From CAITSH01 sp945892985 (lineage in GTDB: Bacteria; Pseudomonadota; Gammaproteobacteria; Burkholderiales; SG8-39), in the NCBI GenBank assembly GCA_945892985.1, contig CAMDDU010000056.1, positions 1-27,783 on the forward strand: DNA of 27,783 nucleotides. The letters are read 5' to 3'. The translations under genes were made by a program, and so were the position numbers. Positions 6,084 to 13,107 of this stretch are shown here, piece after piece. A model generated the notes under the pieces. It saw only the letters and a program-made list of their open reading frames with translations, searched no databases and had not been told where the DNA came from. Position 1 is the first letter of the stretch; every line of letters begins with the position of its first letter.

Positions 6084-6824
6084 ATGACCGCTATCATTGG
6101 CGAGATCGAACGCTTCAATCGTCTTAGCGCAACTTGGTGGAATAACCGCGGACCGATGCGGCCCTTGCACGTGGTCAATGCATTGCGTATGGATTACGTA
6201 ATCGCGCAAATCGCTTCGCACCTTGGCCGCAAACCCGAGAATGCGGTGTCTGGCCTGCGCATTCTGGATGTGGGCTGCGGAGGTGGTTTGCTGGCCGAGC
6301 CCTTAGCCCGGCAGGGGGCGAAAGTTGTCGGCGTAGACGCTTCACCCGGTAACGTCGCTGCAGCACGCCTTCATGCTTCATCGCAGGGCGTGACGGTCGA
6401 CTACCGGCTAGGCGAGCCGGCTGAAGTATTGTCGCAAGATGAGCGCTTTGATATGGTAATGGCGCTTGAGGTGGTTGAGCATGTCAGCGATGTGCCCGCC
6501 TTTATGGCCACCACCGCGAGTCGATTGGCCCCGGGCGGTATGCTATTCGCTTCTACTATCGACCGTACCTGGAAGAGCTTTGTTTTCGCCATCGTTGGTG
6601 CCGAGTATCTGCTGAAGGTGCTACCGCGAGGCACGCATCAATGGTCAATGTTTGTGCGTCCCTTCGAACTGAGTGCCGCGTTGTCCTCTCAAGGGTTGCG
6701 GCGCCGGGATCTTCGCGGCATGCGCTATTTGCCGCTACTGCACAGGGCCTCGTGGTGCTCGGATACAAGAGTCAACTACATCGCTACCTACACTCATGAC
6801 GTCGCGAGCGAGCGCACCACTTGA
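6084..6824 (+). CDS. ubiG: Ubiquinone biosynthesis O-methyltransferase UbiG
   Basis: The 246-residue product starts, as UbiG does, with an EIERFNRLSATWWNN...RPLHVVNALRMDYV segment. It then has SAM motif I (LRILDVGCGGGLLAEPLA, residues 58-75), VVGVDAS, and the family block STIDRTWKSFVFAIVGAEYLLKVLPRGTH, ending with VNYIATY. UbiG makes both O-methylations of ubiquinone from 2-polyprenyl-6-hydroxyphenol and demethylubiquinol. The ATG at 6084 matches the family N-terminus; upstream in-frame starts at 6057 and 5976 would add unrelated residues. Its ribosome site is weak. The usual partner gene (gph) is absent; instead the photolyase starts nine bases after its stop. The sequence looks fully functional. 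A second genomic copy cannot be excluded. Confidence 0.9.
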   Translation: MTAIIGEIERFNRLSATWWNNRGPMRPLHVVNALRMDYVIAQIASHLGRKPENAVSGLRILDVGCGGGLLAEPLARQGAKVVGVDASPGNVAAARLHASSQGVTVDYRLGEPAEVLSQDERFDMVMALEVVEHVSDVPAFMATTASRLAPGGMLFASTIDRTWKSFVFAIVGAEYLLKVLPRGTHQWSMFVRPFELSAALSSQGLRRRDLRGMRYLPLLHRASWCSDTRVNYIATYTHDVASERTT

Positions 6825-6832
6825 AGGCACCG

Positions 6833-8392
6833 ATGAAACCTTTAAGACACTTGGTTCTGGTGCTTGGAGATCAGCTCGATTTGGAAGCTTCAGCTTTTAA
6901 CGGTTTTGACGCCGCGCAAGACGCTGTGTGGATGGCCGAAGCCCGGGAAGAGTCCACTCACGTCTGGTCGAGCAAGCAGCGTATTGCCCTCTTTTTGAGC
7001 GCTATGCGTCACTTCGCGCAGGTACTAAGAGATGCGGGCCGGCCGCTGTACTACCACCGGCTCGACGATCCCGGACCTGTGGCTGCTCTCGACAGCCTTG
7101 GCGCCAAGCTGCGGGCTGACCTCACGACGCTGGCACCTGAGCGCGTGCTGATAACAGCGCCTGGTGACTGGCGCGTTTTCAAACAATTAAAAGCTGTAGT
7201 CGAAGCGGCAGGCCTGACCCTGGAGGTTTGCGAAGACCATCACTTCTTCACCACAGTGAGCGATTTCGCGACCCATGCCAAGGGGCGCAAGTCACTGCGG
7301 CTGGAGTACTTTTACCGCGAGCTGCGCCAGCGCCACAATATTTTGATGGACGACGGTCAACCCGCCGGCGGAAAGTGGAACTTTGACGCTGACAACCGGG
7401 AGACTTTTGGGGCTAAAGGACCTGGCGTGTTACCACCTCGCGCCGCCTTCAAGCCCGACTCTCTCACGCGTGAGGTCATAACGCTGGTAAAAACACGCTA
7501 CGCCGACCACCCCGGAACACTCGACAGCTTCGCCTGGCCGGTCACCCGCACTCAAGCCCTGCAGGCGCTGCAACGCTTTGTCGTCGAGCGGCTGCCGCTG
7601 TTTGGTCGCTACGAAGACGCGCTGTGGCCTGGCGAGCCATGGCTATATCACTCGCACCTGTCCTCAGCAATGAACCTAAAACTGTTGTCCGCCCGCGAGG
7701 TAGTGCAGGCCGCCGAAATAGCCTACCGGGCCGGCCACGTGCCACTGCAAAGCGCCGAGGGCTTCATCCGTCAAATTTTGGGCTGGCGAGAATACGTGCG
7801 TGGCATTTACTGGACCCTGATGCCTGGCTACATCGAGCGCAACGCCTTGGGCGCTGAAGAAAATCTGCCGACATGGTTCTGGACTGGCAATACCGATATG
7901 GCCTGCTTACGAGATGCCCTAACGCAGACCTTAGAGCACGGCTACGCACACCACATCCAGCGCCTGATGGTCACGGGGCTCTTCACTCTGCTGTTGGGCG
8001 TACGCCCACACCAAGTCCATGCCTGGTACCTGTCGGTCTATGTGGACGCGGTCGAGTGGGTGGAATTGCCCAACACTTTGGGTATGAGCCAGTACGGCGA
8101 CGGTGGTCTCATGGCAAGCAAGCCCTACGTGGCCACGGGCAAGTACATCCAACGAATGGGTGGGCCTTGCAAGGGATGCCGTTATGACCCAGCGCTGCGC
8201 GAGGGTGAACGCGCCTGCCCCTACACCACGTTGTACTGGGATTTTTTGATGCGACACGAAGTGCTTCTTGCGAAAAACGCCCGCATGGCCTTGCAGGTCA
8301 AGAACGTGACGCGCATGACGGAAAGCCAGAAGCAGGCGGTGTTGTTGCGGGCTGAAGAGATCCGCCGCGGCGACGTGGGCGGGAACCCTTGA
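6833..8392 (+). CDS. Iron-sulfur bacterial cryptochrome / (6-4) photolyase (DPRP family)
   Basis: The 519-residue product (ATG at 6833 with GAAGG upstream) opens with the antenna-domain signature LRHLVLVLGDQLD and continues through the deoxyribodipyrimidine-photolyase-related family. Four cysteines at 358, 446, 449 and 462 (MACLRD, GPCKGC, ACPYTT) have the same spacing, as I recall it, as the [4Fe-4S] ligands of Agrobacterium PhrB (350, 438, 441, 454). His374 in YAHHIQRLM corresponds to the PhrB catalytic His. Family members bind FAD, a lumazine antenna and the cluster, and repair (6-4) photoproducts with light; some act as photoreceptors (Rhodobacter CryB). It is probably co-transcribed with ubiG, nine bases upstream. 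All cofactor residues seen are intact. Confidence 0.95.
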   Translation: MKPLRHLVLVLGDQLDLEASAFNGFDAAQDAVWMAEAREESTHVWSSKQRIALFLSAMRHFAQVLRDAGRPLYYHRLDDPGPVAALDSLGAKLRADLTTLAPERVLITAPGDWRVFKQLKAVVEAAGLTLEVCEDHHFFTTVSDFATHAKGRKSLRLEYFYRELRQRHNILMDDGQPAGGKWNFDADNRETFGAKGPGVLPPRAAFKPDSLTREVITLVKTRYADHPGTLDSFAWPVTRTQALQALQRFVVERLPLFGRYEDALWPGEPWLYHSHLSSAMNLKLLSAREVVQAAEIAYRAGHVPLQSAEGFIRQILGWREYVRGIYWTLMPGYIERNALGAEENLPTWFWTGNTDMACLRDALTQTLEHGYAHHIQRLMVTGLFTLLLGVRPHQVHAWYLSVYVDAVEWVELPNTLGMSQYGDGGLMASKPYVATGKYIQRMGGPCKGCRYDPALREGERACPYTTLYWDFLMRHEVLLAKNARMALQVKNVTRMTESQKQAVLLRAEEIRRGDVGGNP

Positions 8393-8394
8393 AT

Positions 8395-8559
8395 ATGCTT
8401 GACACATTTCCGCCCACACGAGAAACGGCTCTAGCGCGCGTCAATGGTGTTCGACCAAGCGACTATGCCCGCAGCCACAACGCTCTCGAGTGCGGCGCAG
8501 AGGCTTTGGTGCGCAGCGCTGCGGCCAATCACGCAGGACAGGGTCTGCGCATTCGATAG
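8395..8559 (+). pseudogene. 5' remnant of a photolyase-type FAD-binding-domain gene
   Basis: Three bases after the photolyase stop, an ATG opens a 54-codon frame: DTFPPTRETALARVNGVRP, then SDYARSHNAL. This matches the start of the FAD-binding-domain proteins related to photolyases (FPPTRAAALARL...PxxYARTRNxLxGAVTRLSPY). The match fades after NAL (about 8484), and the frame stops at the TAG at 8557-8559. The expected GAVTRLSPY core and the several hundred downstream residues are missing. In their place the Brp/Blh fragment begins in another frame. I read it as a deletion-truncated gene once co-transcribed with the photolyase. The match is short, so confidence is moderate. Confidence 0.6.
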
Positions 8560-9038
8560 AATTGACTCGACTTTTCTCTTATCTCGTCGGCGCAAACGCT
8601 GCGATGCCGGTAGTGGCGGCACTACAGCTTATCGCTTGGCCGTGGTTGCTGGCTCTGTTTCTGCTGGTAGTACGCAGCGCTCGGCGTGATGGCCTGCATG
8701 CGCTAGAAATCGTGGCGGTCGGTCTAGTGACATGGATCGCAACCCCCTTGCTCGGTTTTGCGATTTATTTCTGCGCCATGCACAGTCTGCGGCACATCTT
8801 GAGAACACGGCAATACGCTGGTGTGGCGCCAAGGCGGATGGCACTTGTGGCGCTCTTGCCTCTGTTGGCCGTGCTCGGTTTTAGCGTACTAGGTTGTTAT
8901 TTTTTACCCCCTTCGTCAACTGACGAACGCATGCTTCAACTGCTCTTTGTGACGCTGGCTGCCCTCACGCTGCCGCACATGGTGTTGGTAGAGCGAGTGC
9001 GCTTTTCAGGTTGGCGGAGGCCTGCGGTGTCCAGTTAG
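8490..9038 (+). pseudogene. C-terminal half of a Brp/Blh beta-carotene 15,15'-dioxygenase
   Basis: The frame is open from a GTG at 8490, but family-like sequence starts near 8560. It shows hydrophobic segments (AALQLIAWPWLLALFLLVV, LEIVAVGLVTWIATPLLGF) and the diagnostic IYFCAMHSLRHIL, the His-containing motif of the second half of Brp/Blh enzymes. The end (LTLPHMVLVERVR) also fits. Brp/Blh cleaves beta-carotene to retinal and usually accompanies rhodopsin genes. Full-length enzymes are roughly 280-320 residues; only about 160 are present, and the N-terminal helices with the other iron-binding His residues are missing. It lies straight after the photolyase-like remnant in a different frame, so the two look joined by a deletion. 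It is not expected to be active. Confidence 0.7.
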
Positions 9039-9358
9039 TCATTGCGAACGGAGGATTTTCAGCAGACACCGTGCGATCGCGTTGGCCTAGCCGGCGATAT
9101 AGTCTCAAATAGCAAAAAAGATGGTTTGAATTACCTACACTTTAACAACAGACTTTAGGGCGCCCTACCGCACAAAAAGCAAGCCTGCCAGTATTAGCAA
9201 GATAGTCAGTGCATCGGCTAGCCCTGTTTCCAGGCGCCCACCGCGCCTGAGGATTTAGTGGATGTCACGTTGGAATAATAGTAAGGCAGCGAATTGAAAA
9301 TACCAGGACAGGTCACCCCATCAAAGCGCATAACTTTATTTAACGTGCAACCGTTACA
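9039..9358. other. Intergenic stretch, no intact gene
   Basis: AT-richer DNA after the Blh remnant. A leftward frame ending near 9167 encodes about 28 residues (LETGLADALTILLILAGLL) resembling a C-terminal membrane helix, but an upstream in-frame TAA cuts it off. It may be another decay product. No terminator or convincing promoter seen. Confidence 0.35.
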
Positions 9359-9775
9359 ATGCAAACGTCAATTAGCAAACCGGATCAGTTAGTCATGACG
9401 CTACAAGCATTCATCGAGCTGCATGCAATCAAAATAGATACAAATATTGGAACCCATACACCAGGCGCGACACACCCCAAGGAACACCTCCTAAGCCTAG
9501 CACTCTGCATAGATCCAAAACTTGTTCTGATCGAAGAGGACTCGATGCAAAATGTATTTGACTACGATCTTCTCTTAATTGAAATTCAACGACTTGCGGC
9601 AGATAAACATTACGAGACGCAGGAGCGACTCATCACACGTATCGTCAAAGCATGTGCCGCATATGCAGAAATCATATCGCTAGAAATCATCCTAAAAAAA
9701 CAACCGGCTCTGAACGACTCCGGGTCTCTTGGGGTGCGGCTATGCATGGACAGAGCTACACTCAATCGCGTTTAG
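9359..9775 (+). CDS. Dihydroneopterin aldolase (FolB)-like protein
   Basis: The 138-residue product has the layout of the FolB/dihydroneopterin aldolase fold: FIELHAIKIDTNIGTHTPGA at the start, then HLLSLALCID, VFDYDLLLIEIQRLAAD, ETQERLITRIVKACAAY and SLEIILKKQPAL...SLGVRLCMD. The usual catalytic Glu (E in xVETLAE) appears as E in YETQERL. FolB turns 7,8-dihydroneopterin into 6-hydroxymethyl-dihydropterin for folate. The start lacks a clear ribosome site, and there are no folate neighbours. The gene is AT-richer than the flanks, as is the next one, which suggests separate arrival. It may be a second, diverged FolB-type protein and not the housekeeping enzyme. Confidence 0.7.
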   Translation: MQTSISKPDQLVMTLQAFIELHAIKIDTNIGTHTPGATHPKEHLLSLALCIDPKLVLIEEDSMQNVFDYDLLLIEIQRLAADKHYETQERLITRIVKACAAYAEIISLEIILKKQPALNDSGSLGVRLCMDRATLNRV

Positions 9776-9813
9776 CATGCTAAACAAGATAACTCTCATC
9801 TAGGATAAACGCA

Positions 9814-10233
9814 GTGAACAAGCAACTAAAAGATCTAGACCAACTAGGAAATGTTTGCGTTGGTATATTCCATAAAATTGCCCTTTTCGGCATCGGGGCC
9901 GCTACGGTGTGGGCAGCTGGGTGGACGTTTCTTGCACTTTTTCAAAAACATCATGCCTCAATCCAAGATCTTTTACTGCTGTTTATATATTTAGAAATCG
10001 GCGCTATGGTTGGCATTTATTTCAAGACAAACCACATGCCAGTTAGATTCTTGTTGTACATCGCGATCACTGCACTCACCCGACACATGGTTGATATCAT
10101 GAGCCATGTTCCCATCAATATTAACGAGATGCTAGCGGTCGGCGCCACAACCCTAGCTATAGCAGTCGCTATCTTTATCATCCGCTATACAAGCACAACG
10201 TTTTCTAGCGATAATCAGAACGATATTAGCTGA
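9814..10233 (+). CDS. PsiE-family inner-membrane protein
   Basis: The 139-residue product starts at a GTG at 9814 (AGGAT upstream). It has four hydrophobic stretches, at about residues 22-43, 51-69, 79-92 and 107-124. The middle block LLLFIYLEIGAMVGIYF, followed by HMPVRFLLYIAITALTRHMVDI, is the PsiE signature. PsiE is phosphate-starvation inducible in E. coli; its biochemical role is unknown. It follows the FolB-like gene by 38 bases and shares its lower GC, so the pair may form one unit. No Pho box was recognised upstream. Confidence 0.85.
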   Translation: MNKQLKDLDQLGNVCVGIFHKIALFGIGAATVWAAGWTFLALFQKHHASIQDLLLLFIYLEIGAMVGIYFKTNHMPVRFLLYIAITALTRHMVDIMSHVPININEMLAVGATTLAIAVAIFIIRYTSTTFSSDNQNDIS

Positions 10234-10263
10234 CCATTGTTTGGCTCATATTCGATTCCTACT

Positions 10264-10295
10264 TTACCGTTTATCGGTAAGTGGTCTATACTTAC
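10264..10295 (+). promoter_or_regulatory. HigBA promoter with two overlapping inverted repeats
   Basis: A -35-like TTACCG (10264-10269) and -10 TATACT (10287-10292) are 17 bases apart. Two perfect inverted repeats overlap this: TTACCG-N5-CGGTAA (10264-10280) and GTAAGT-N7-ACTTAC (10277-10295). HigA antitoxins bind such dyads to repress their operon. The -10 ends six bases before the higB ATG, so the start of transcription falls on or next to the start codon. Confidence 0.6.
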
Positions 10296-10298
10296 AGC

Positions 10299-10580
10299 AT
10301 GATCCAGTCGTTTCGATGTGCGGATACCGAAAGTCTGTTTTGCACCGGTAAATCCAAGCGATTCGCCAGCATCAAGGCTGTTGCCGAGCGCAAGCTGACC
10401 CAATTGGCGGCGGCCGCGACGCTGGAATTTTTAAAGTCGCCACCGGGCAACCATCTGGAGGCGTTATCGGGGGACCGAAAGGGCCAGTGCAGCATTCGGA
10501 TCAACAAGCAGTGGCGCTTGTGTTTCGTTTGGACTCAAGACGGACCCAAGGATGTTGAGATTGTCGATTACCACGGCTAA
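10299..10580 (+). CDS. higB: HigB-type mRNA interferase toxin
   Basis: The 93-residue product (ATG at 10299) is a RelE/ParE-superfamily HigB: MIQSFRCADTESLF at the start, then LAAAATLEFLKSPPGNHLE, LSGDRKGQCSIRINKQWRL and CFVW. The RINKQWR segment is the family hallmark. HigB cleaves mRNA at translating ribosomes. There is no ribosome site before the ATG, and the promoter's -10 lies six bases upstream, so translation may be leaderless. The antitoxin gene follows after 25 bases. The C-terminus (VEIVDYHG) is as usual, so the gene looks intact. Toxin first is the normal HigBA order. Confidence 0.92.
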   Translation: MIQSFRCADTESLFCTGKSKRFASIKAVAERKLTQLAAAATLEFLKSPPGNHLEALSGDRKGQCSIRINKQWRLCFVWTQDGPKDVEIVDYHG

Positions 10581-10605
10581 GCAAGACGCCGTATGGAGGT
10601 TCAAC

Positions 10606-10911
10606 ATGATTAAGAACGGCATGCGCCCAGTACACCCTGGGGAAATTCTGCGCGAAGACTTCCTCTTGCCCCTGGGCATGAGCGCGAATGCGCTATCCAA
10701 GGAGTTGCATGTCAGCCCCAGCCGAATGAATGACATTGTGCTCGAGCGCCGGGGTGTCACGACTGAGACGGCGCTGCGACTGGCACGCTTTTTTGGGGGA
10801 GATGCGCAGTCATGGCTCAATCTGCAGCAAACCTACGACCTGAAGATGGCTGAGAAAACCTTTCTTAAAGTGATCGCCAAAGAGGTTAAGCCATTGGCTG
10901 CGCTAGTGTAG
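10606..10911 (+). CDS. higA: HigA-type XRE antitoxin
   Basis: The start is the ATG at 10606 with GGAGG six bases upstream. The 101-residue product opens with MRPVHPGEILREDFL and carries an XRE helix-turn-helix (MSANALSKELHVSPSRMNDIVLERRGVTTETALRLARFFG, about residues 25-64), then SWLNLQQTYDL, all typical of HigA. It neutralises HigB and represses the promoter upstream. The strong ribosome site contrasts with the lack of one before higB, which would favour antitoxin. Its last nine bases overlap the end of the decayed YafQ gene on the other strand. Confidence 0.93.
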   Translation: MIKNGMRPVHPGEILREDFLLPLGMSANALSKELHVSPSRMNDIVLERRGVTTETALRLARFFGGDAQSWLNLQQTYDLKMAEKTFLKVIAKEVKPLAALV

Positions 10912-11109
10912 TGCTTCATTCTGTCTGGAACTTAAGTTGCGATTGGCGCGCATGACCTTGGCGAGGTCATTGGCCCTGGCAGTCTGCTCAGTCAGCAGCA
11001 ACACAAGGGCCGCTTCAATTAACGAATCGATGTCTTTTTTGTGCTGCGGCGAGGCTTTTATGCGCTTGTAGTCCCGCTTAAATGAGGTCGAACGATTAAT
11101 CGTCCGCAT
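10903..11109 (-). pseudogene. Truncated YafQ-type toxin
   Basis: The frame begins MRTINRSTSFKRDYKRIK, the clear N-terminus of YafQ-type RelE toxins, and matches for about 35-40 residues. After that it diverges and ends at residue 68. The expected GDWxGYRDCHI and PDLVLIYR blocks, which hold the catalytic His residues, are absent. The break lies beside the end of higA, so arrival of the HigBA module or a deletion may have removed the 3' part. It starts 14 bases inside the DinJ-like gene. An active toxin is unlikely. Confidence 0.65.
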
Positions 11110-11398
11110 TCAGATCAGCCATCAACGATTTGACGTTTTTAAAGGCCTTGTCTTCGCCGGCCTCAAGTTCGGCACGTGCTTTGCGGCTGGCGGCATTGGG
11201 CACTTTGACCTCAAAGGGCAAGTACTGCTCATCGGCAATACGCAGCATCAACAGGCGAATGGCGTCGGATATCGACAGGCCCATTGCGCCCAGCGCATCC
11301 GCGGCGCGCTCTTTGGTCGCGGGCCACGGGCGAAGTCCCCGTCCAAGCGGCGAGCAGTGCCGTCCTCTTGACTCAGGTCCGCCCCAACAGCAGGGCAC
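11096..11398 (-). pseudogene. DinJ/RelB-type antitoxin with disrupted N-terminus
   Basis: Residues from about 27 on (TKERAADALGAMGLSISDAIRLLMLRIADE, then LPFEVKVPN) match DinJ/RelB antitoxins. The normal opening strand that forms the ribbon of the DNA-binding fold (like VVRARID) is missing. Upstream codons from the GTG at 11398 encode an unrelated Pro/Gly/Arg/Trp-rich stretch that overlaps the end of the chalcone-isomerase-like gene. The antitoxin is therefore probably cut at its 5' end just as its partner YafQ is cut at its 3' end. An internal start may still produce a short product, but DNA binding would be lost. Confidence 0.6.
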
Positions 11399-12002
11399 GC
11401 TTCAGTTTCGCATCGACCGGCGCATCCCCCAGCCAGATTCTGCGCAGCGCGCGATACAGGTTCCGGTCGGGAACGGGGCGACCGACTACGCGGCCGTTCA
11501 CCACCACCTGTGCGCCGGCATCGGGCAGGTAATCGAGCGCGACGATGTCGCCCTTCTTTGCAACGCGCAGCGGCAGCATGATGGCCGACAGCGCGTCGGC
11601 GGAAGCCTTCATTGCGGTGAATTCTGCTTCGCCAGAACTGTCGCGCACGCCTTCGTACAGCGCGTCGACCAACGACTCCGCTTTGACATCGCGCATGAAG
11701 GTGAGCGCGATCCGCTTGGGCCCCGCGGAATCGATGGCCGCCTCCGCGGAAGTCGTGCGTTCGGAAAAGTACATCCCGATGACATAGACGTCTGCAAAAA
11801 AAAGCTTCCTGAGGCCGGCCCCATTCAGCGCCAGGTCGACTCCCGCCACGCGGGCGCCCGGTTCGATCCGAACACCTGCCACTTCGGCGACGTGGCCTTT
11901 CGCACCGACCCCGGTCAGCGCGGCGAGAACGGCCAACAGGATCGCCGCCATGTGCACGCCCCGGCTTCGTCGCGGCGACAGGCGCTCATGCATCGGCTTC
12001 AT
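11373..12002 (-). CDS. Chalcone-isomerase-like secreted protein
   Basis: The start is placed at the ATG at 12002 (AAGGG upstream), giving 209 residues; in-frame starts farther up precede AT-rich leader sequence. A signal peptide covers about residues 1-35 (hydrophobic HMAAILLAVLAALTGVG). The mature part fits the bacterial chalcone-isomerase-like family: VAGVDLALNGAGLRKLFFADVYVIGMYF near the start, RIALTFMRDVKAESLVDAL, then GDIVALDYLPDAGAQVVVNG. Bacterial members do not have proven flavonoid activity and may bind fatty acids; function is unknown. It runs leftward toward the DinJ relic, which its 3' end overlaps. Confidence 0.85.
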   Translation of the reverse strand: MKPMHERLSPRRSRGVHMAAILLAVLAALTGVGAKGHVAEVAGVRIEPGARVAGVDLALNGAGLRKLFFADVYVIGMYFSERTTSAEAAIDSAGPKRIALTFMRDVKAESLVDALYEGVRDSSGEAEFTAMKASADALSAIMLPLRVAKKGDIVALDYLPDAGAQVVVNGRVVGRPVPDRNLYRALRRIWLGDAPVDAKLKRALLLGRT

Positions 12003-12106
12003 CGAATCGGCCCTTGGATCTGTGGGTTCATCTCGTATAGTCAAAAAAAGCATCGGCATTGATTTCCAAAAAAAAAGCGTTTTCATTACTGCGAGCTTGA
12101 TTGTAG

Positions 12107-12454
12107 TCCGGGATAACCCTAAACACGAACTGCGCAATTTACGCCGCGGATTACATCCTGGCCACGCCGAAACAACAGGACCCAATAGCGGCACTCATTG
12201 CCACTTGCAGGGAGCAGACTGCCAGGTTCACCAACACTCTGCCTATGTACGATGGTTTTGATCAGAAGATGCTTGGGCGCCTTCTGGCGATTCACCATAT
12301 TTTCAAACAGACGGAGGCGCGAGAGCAGGCGCTGCGCATGGTGCAGATGCTCGGTCAGCCGGTCAACATCAGGGGTTCGCGTGCCTGTCTTTTTTTGCCT
12401 AGGTGTTCGCAAAAAACTTACTCAAACAGATCGACGTGTGTTCAGCCAACCTGA
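12107..12454 (+). other. Unassigned open frame, possible gene fragment
   Basis: A rightward frame is open for about 116 codons, from the TAG at 12104 to the stop at 12452-12454. The first ATG is at 12245 (MYDGFDQKMLGRLLAIHHIF). Upstream of that ATG the frame also reads like protein (ADYILATPKQQDPIAALIAT), suggesting a gene that lost its 5' end. After about residue 60 from the ATG the sequence becomes low quality and runs into the MazF 3' end. I do not recognise it. The complementary leftward frame (12119-12412) is also open, so this could be chance. The stretch 12003-12106 holds only AT-rich leader DNA with poly-A tracts. Confidence 0.3.
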
Positions 12455-12840
12455 ATGATCTGGTTGAGACGTTCGCAGACCTGCACAAACACAGTCCCAG
12501 CTAAAGTACCCAGAGGGTGTATCTTGGCTTTGCGCAAGCGCCAGTCGAAAGACTTGGGTTGATGACAAAGCACGTAGCTCGTTTGCCCGGTCTTGCGTCC
12601 TGAGGCCTTGCCCACAGGCACCGCAAAGGGATTGTCCGAATTGTATTCCGCAGTCGTCATCGGCAAGCCAATAACCAGCGACGTCCTCGCATTAAAGATG
12701 CGCGGCGAGAGAACCAAAAACGGTTGCACGTCGCGCATTTCGCGCCCGATCTGCGGATTGCAATCGATCCAGATGATGTCCTGGCGGTCCGGCACCCAAG
12801 GCTTACGTTTTCTGGCCGCCACCGGGGTGGCGACTACCAA
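12442..12840 (-). CDS. mazF: MazF/PemK-type endoribonuclease toxin
   Basis: The 132-residue product contains PDRQDIIWIDCNPQIGREMRDVQPFLVLS, the opening of the MazF barrel, then LVIGLPMTTA, NPFAVPV, and SYVLCHQPKSFDWRLRKA near the end. MazF cuts single-stranded mRNA at short motifs. The start is a TTG at 12840, overlapping the antitoxin stop by seven bases; a GTG at 12822 is an alternative and would be closer to the usual N-terminus. The antitoxin lies immediately upstream. Length and motifs are normal, so the toxin is probably functional. Confidence 0.92.
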   Translation of the reverse strand: MVVATPVAARKRKPWVPDRQDIIWIDCNPQIGREMRDVQPFLVLSPRIFNARTSLVIGLPMTTAEYNSDNPFAVPVGKASGRKTGQTSYVLCHQPKSFDWRLRKAKIHPLGTLAGTVFVQVCERLNQIIQVG

Positions 12841-13088
12841 CGCTCAGCCCCGAGTGTTTCCGTCGCGGCCATCTGCTCGCCGCCGTGGCGCTTTGAATCA
12901 TAGAGAGCCAAGCGTTGTTCCAGGGTAAGCCGCGTAGCGTCAGCCGGCGTGATAACGACGCTATCGCCTTCAACTGAAACGCGCACGCGTTGATCGACAC
13001 GCAGGCGCGCTTCCCGCGCCACCGCAGCCGGCAGGCGAACACCCAGATTATTGCCCCACTGCTTAATATTGAGAACGGCTTCGGCCAT
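12834..13088 (-). CDS. mazE: MazE-type AbrB-fold antitoxin
   Basis: The 84-residue product opens with VLNIKQWGNNLGVRLPAAVAREARL, the swapped-hairpin AbrB/MazE DNA-binding motif. It continues with VRVSVEGDSVVITPA, and the C-terminal LTLEQRLALYD segment is the toxin-binding tail. An ideal AAGGAGG sits six bases before the ATG. MazE neutralises MazF and with it represses the operon; a near-perfect palindrome lies in the promoter. It overlaps mazF by seven bases. Confidence 0.93.
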   Translation of the reverse strand: MAEAVLNIKQWGNNLGVRLPAAVAREARLRVDQRVRVSVEGDSVVITPADATRLTLEQRLALYDSKRHGGEQMAATETLGAERW

Positions 13089-13107
13089 GACAGCCTCCTT
13101 GCATAAA

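Noticed and set aside
9167..9250. Leftward fragment resembling a C-terminal membrane helix
   Set aside because: Only about 28 residues, with an in-frame stop upstream and no start; too short to assign.
11130..12062. Rightward 310-codon frame
   Set aside because: Antisense to the chalcone-isomerase-like gene, which has a signal peptide and family motifs; the long frame reflects high GC.
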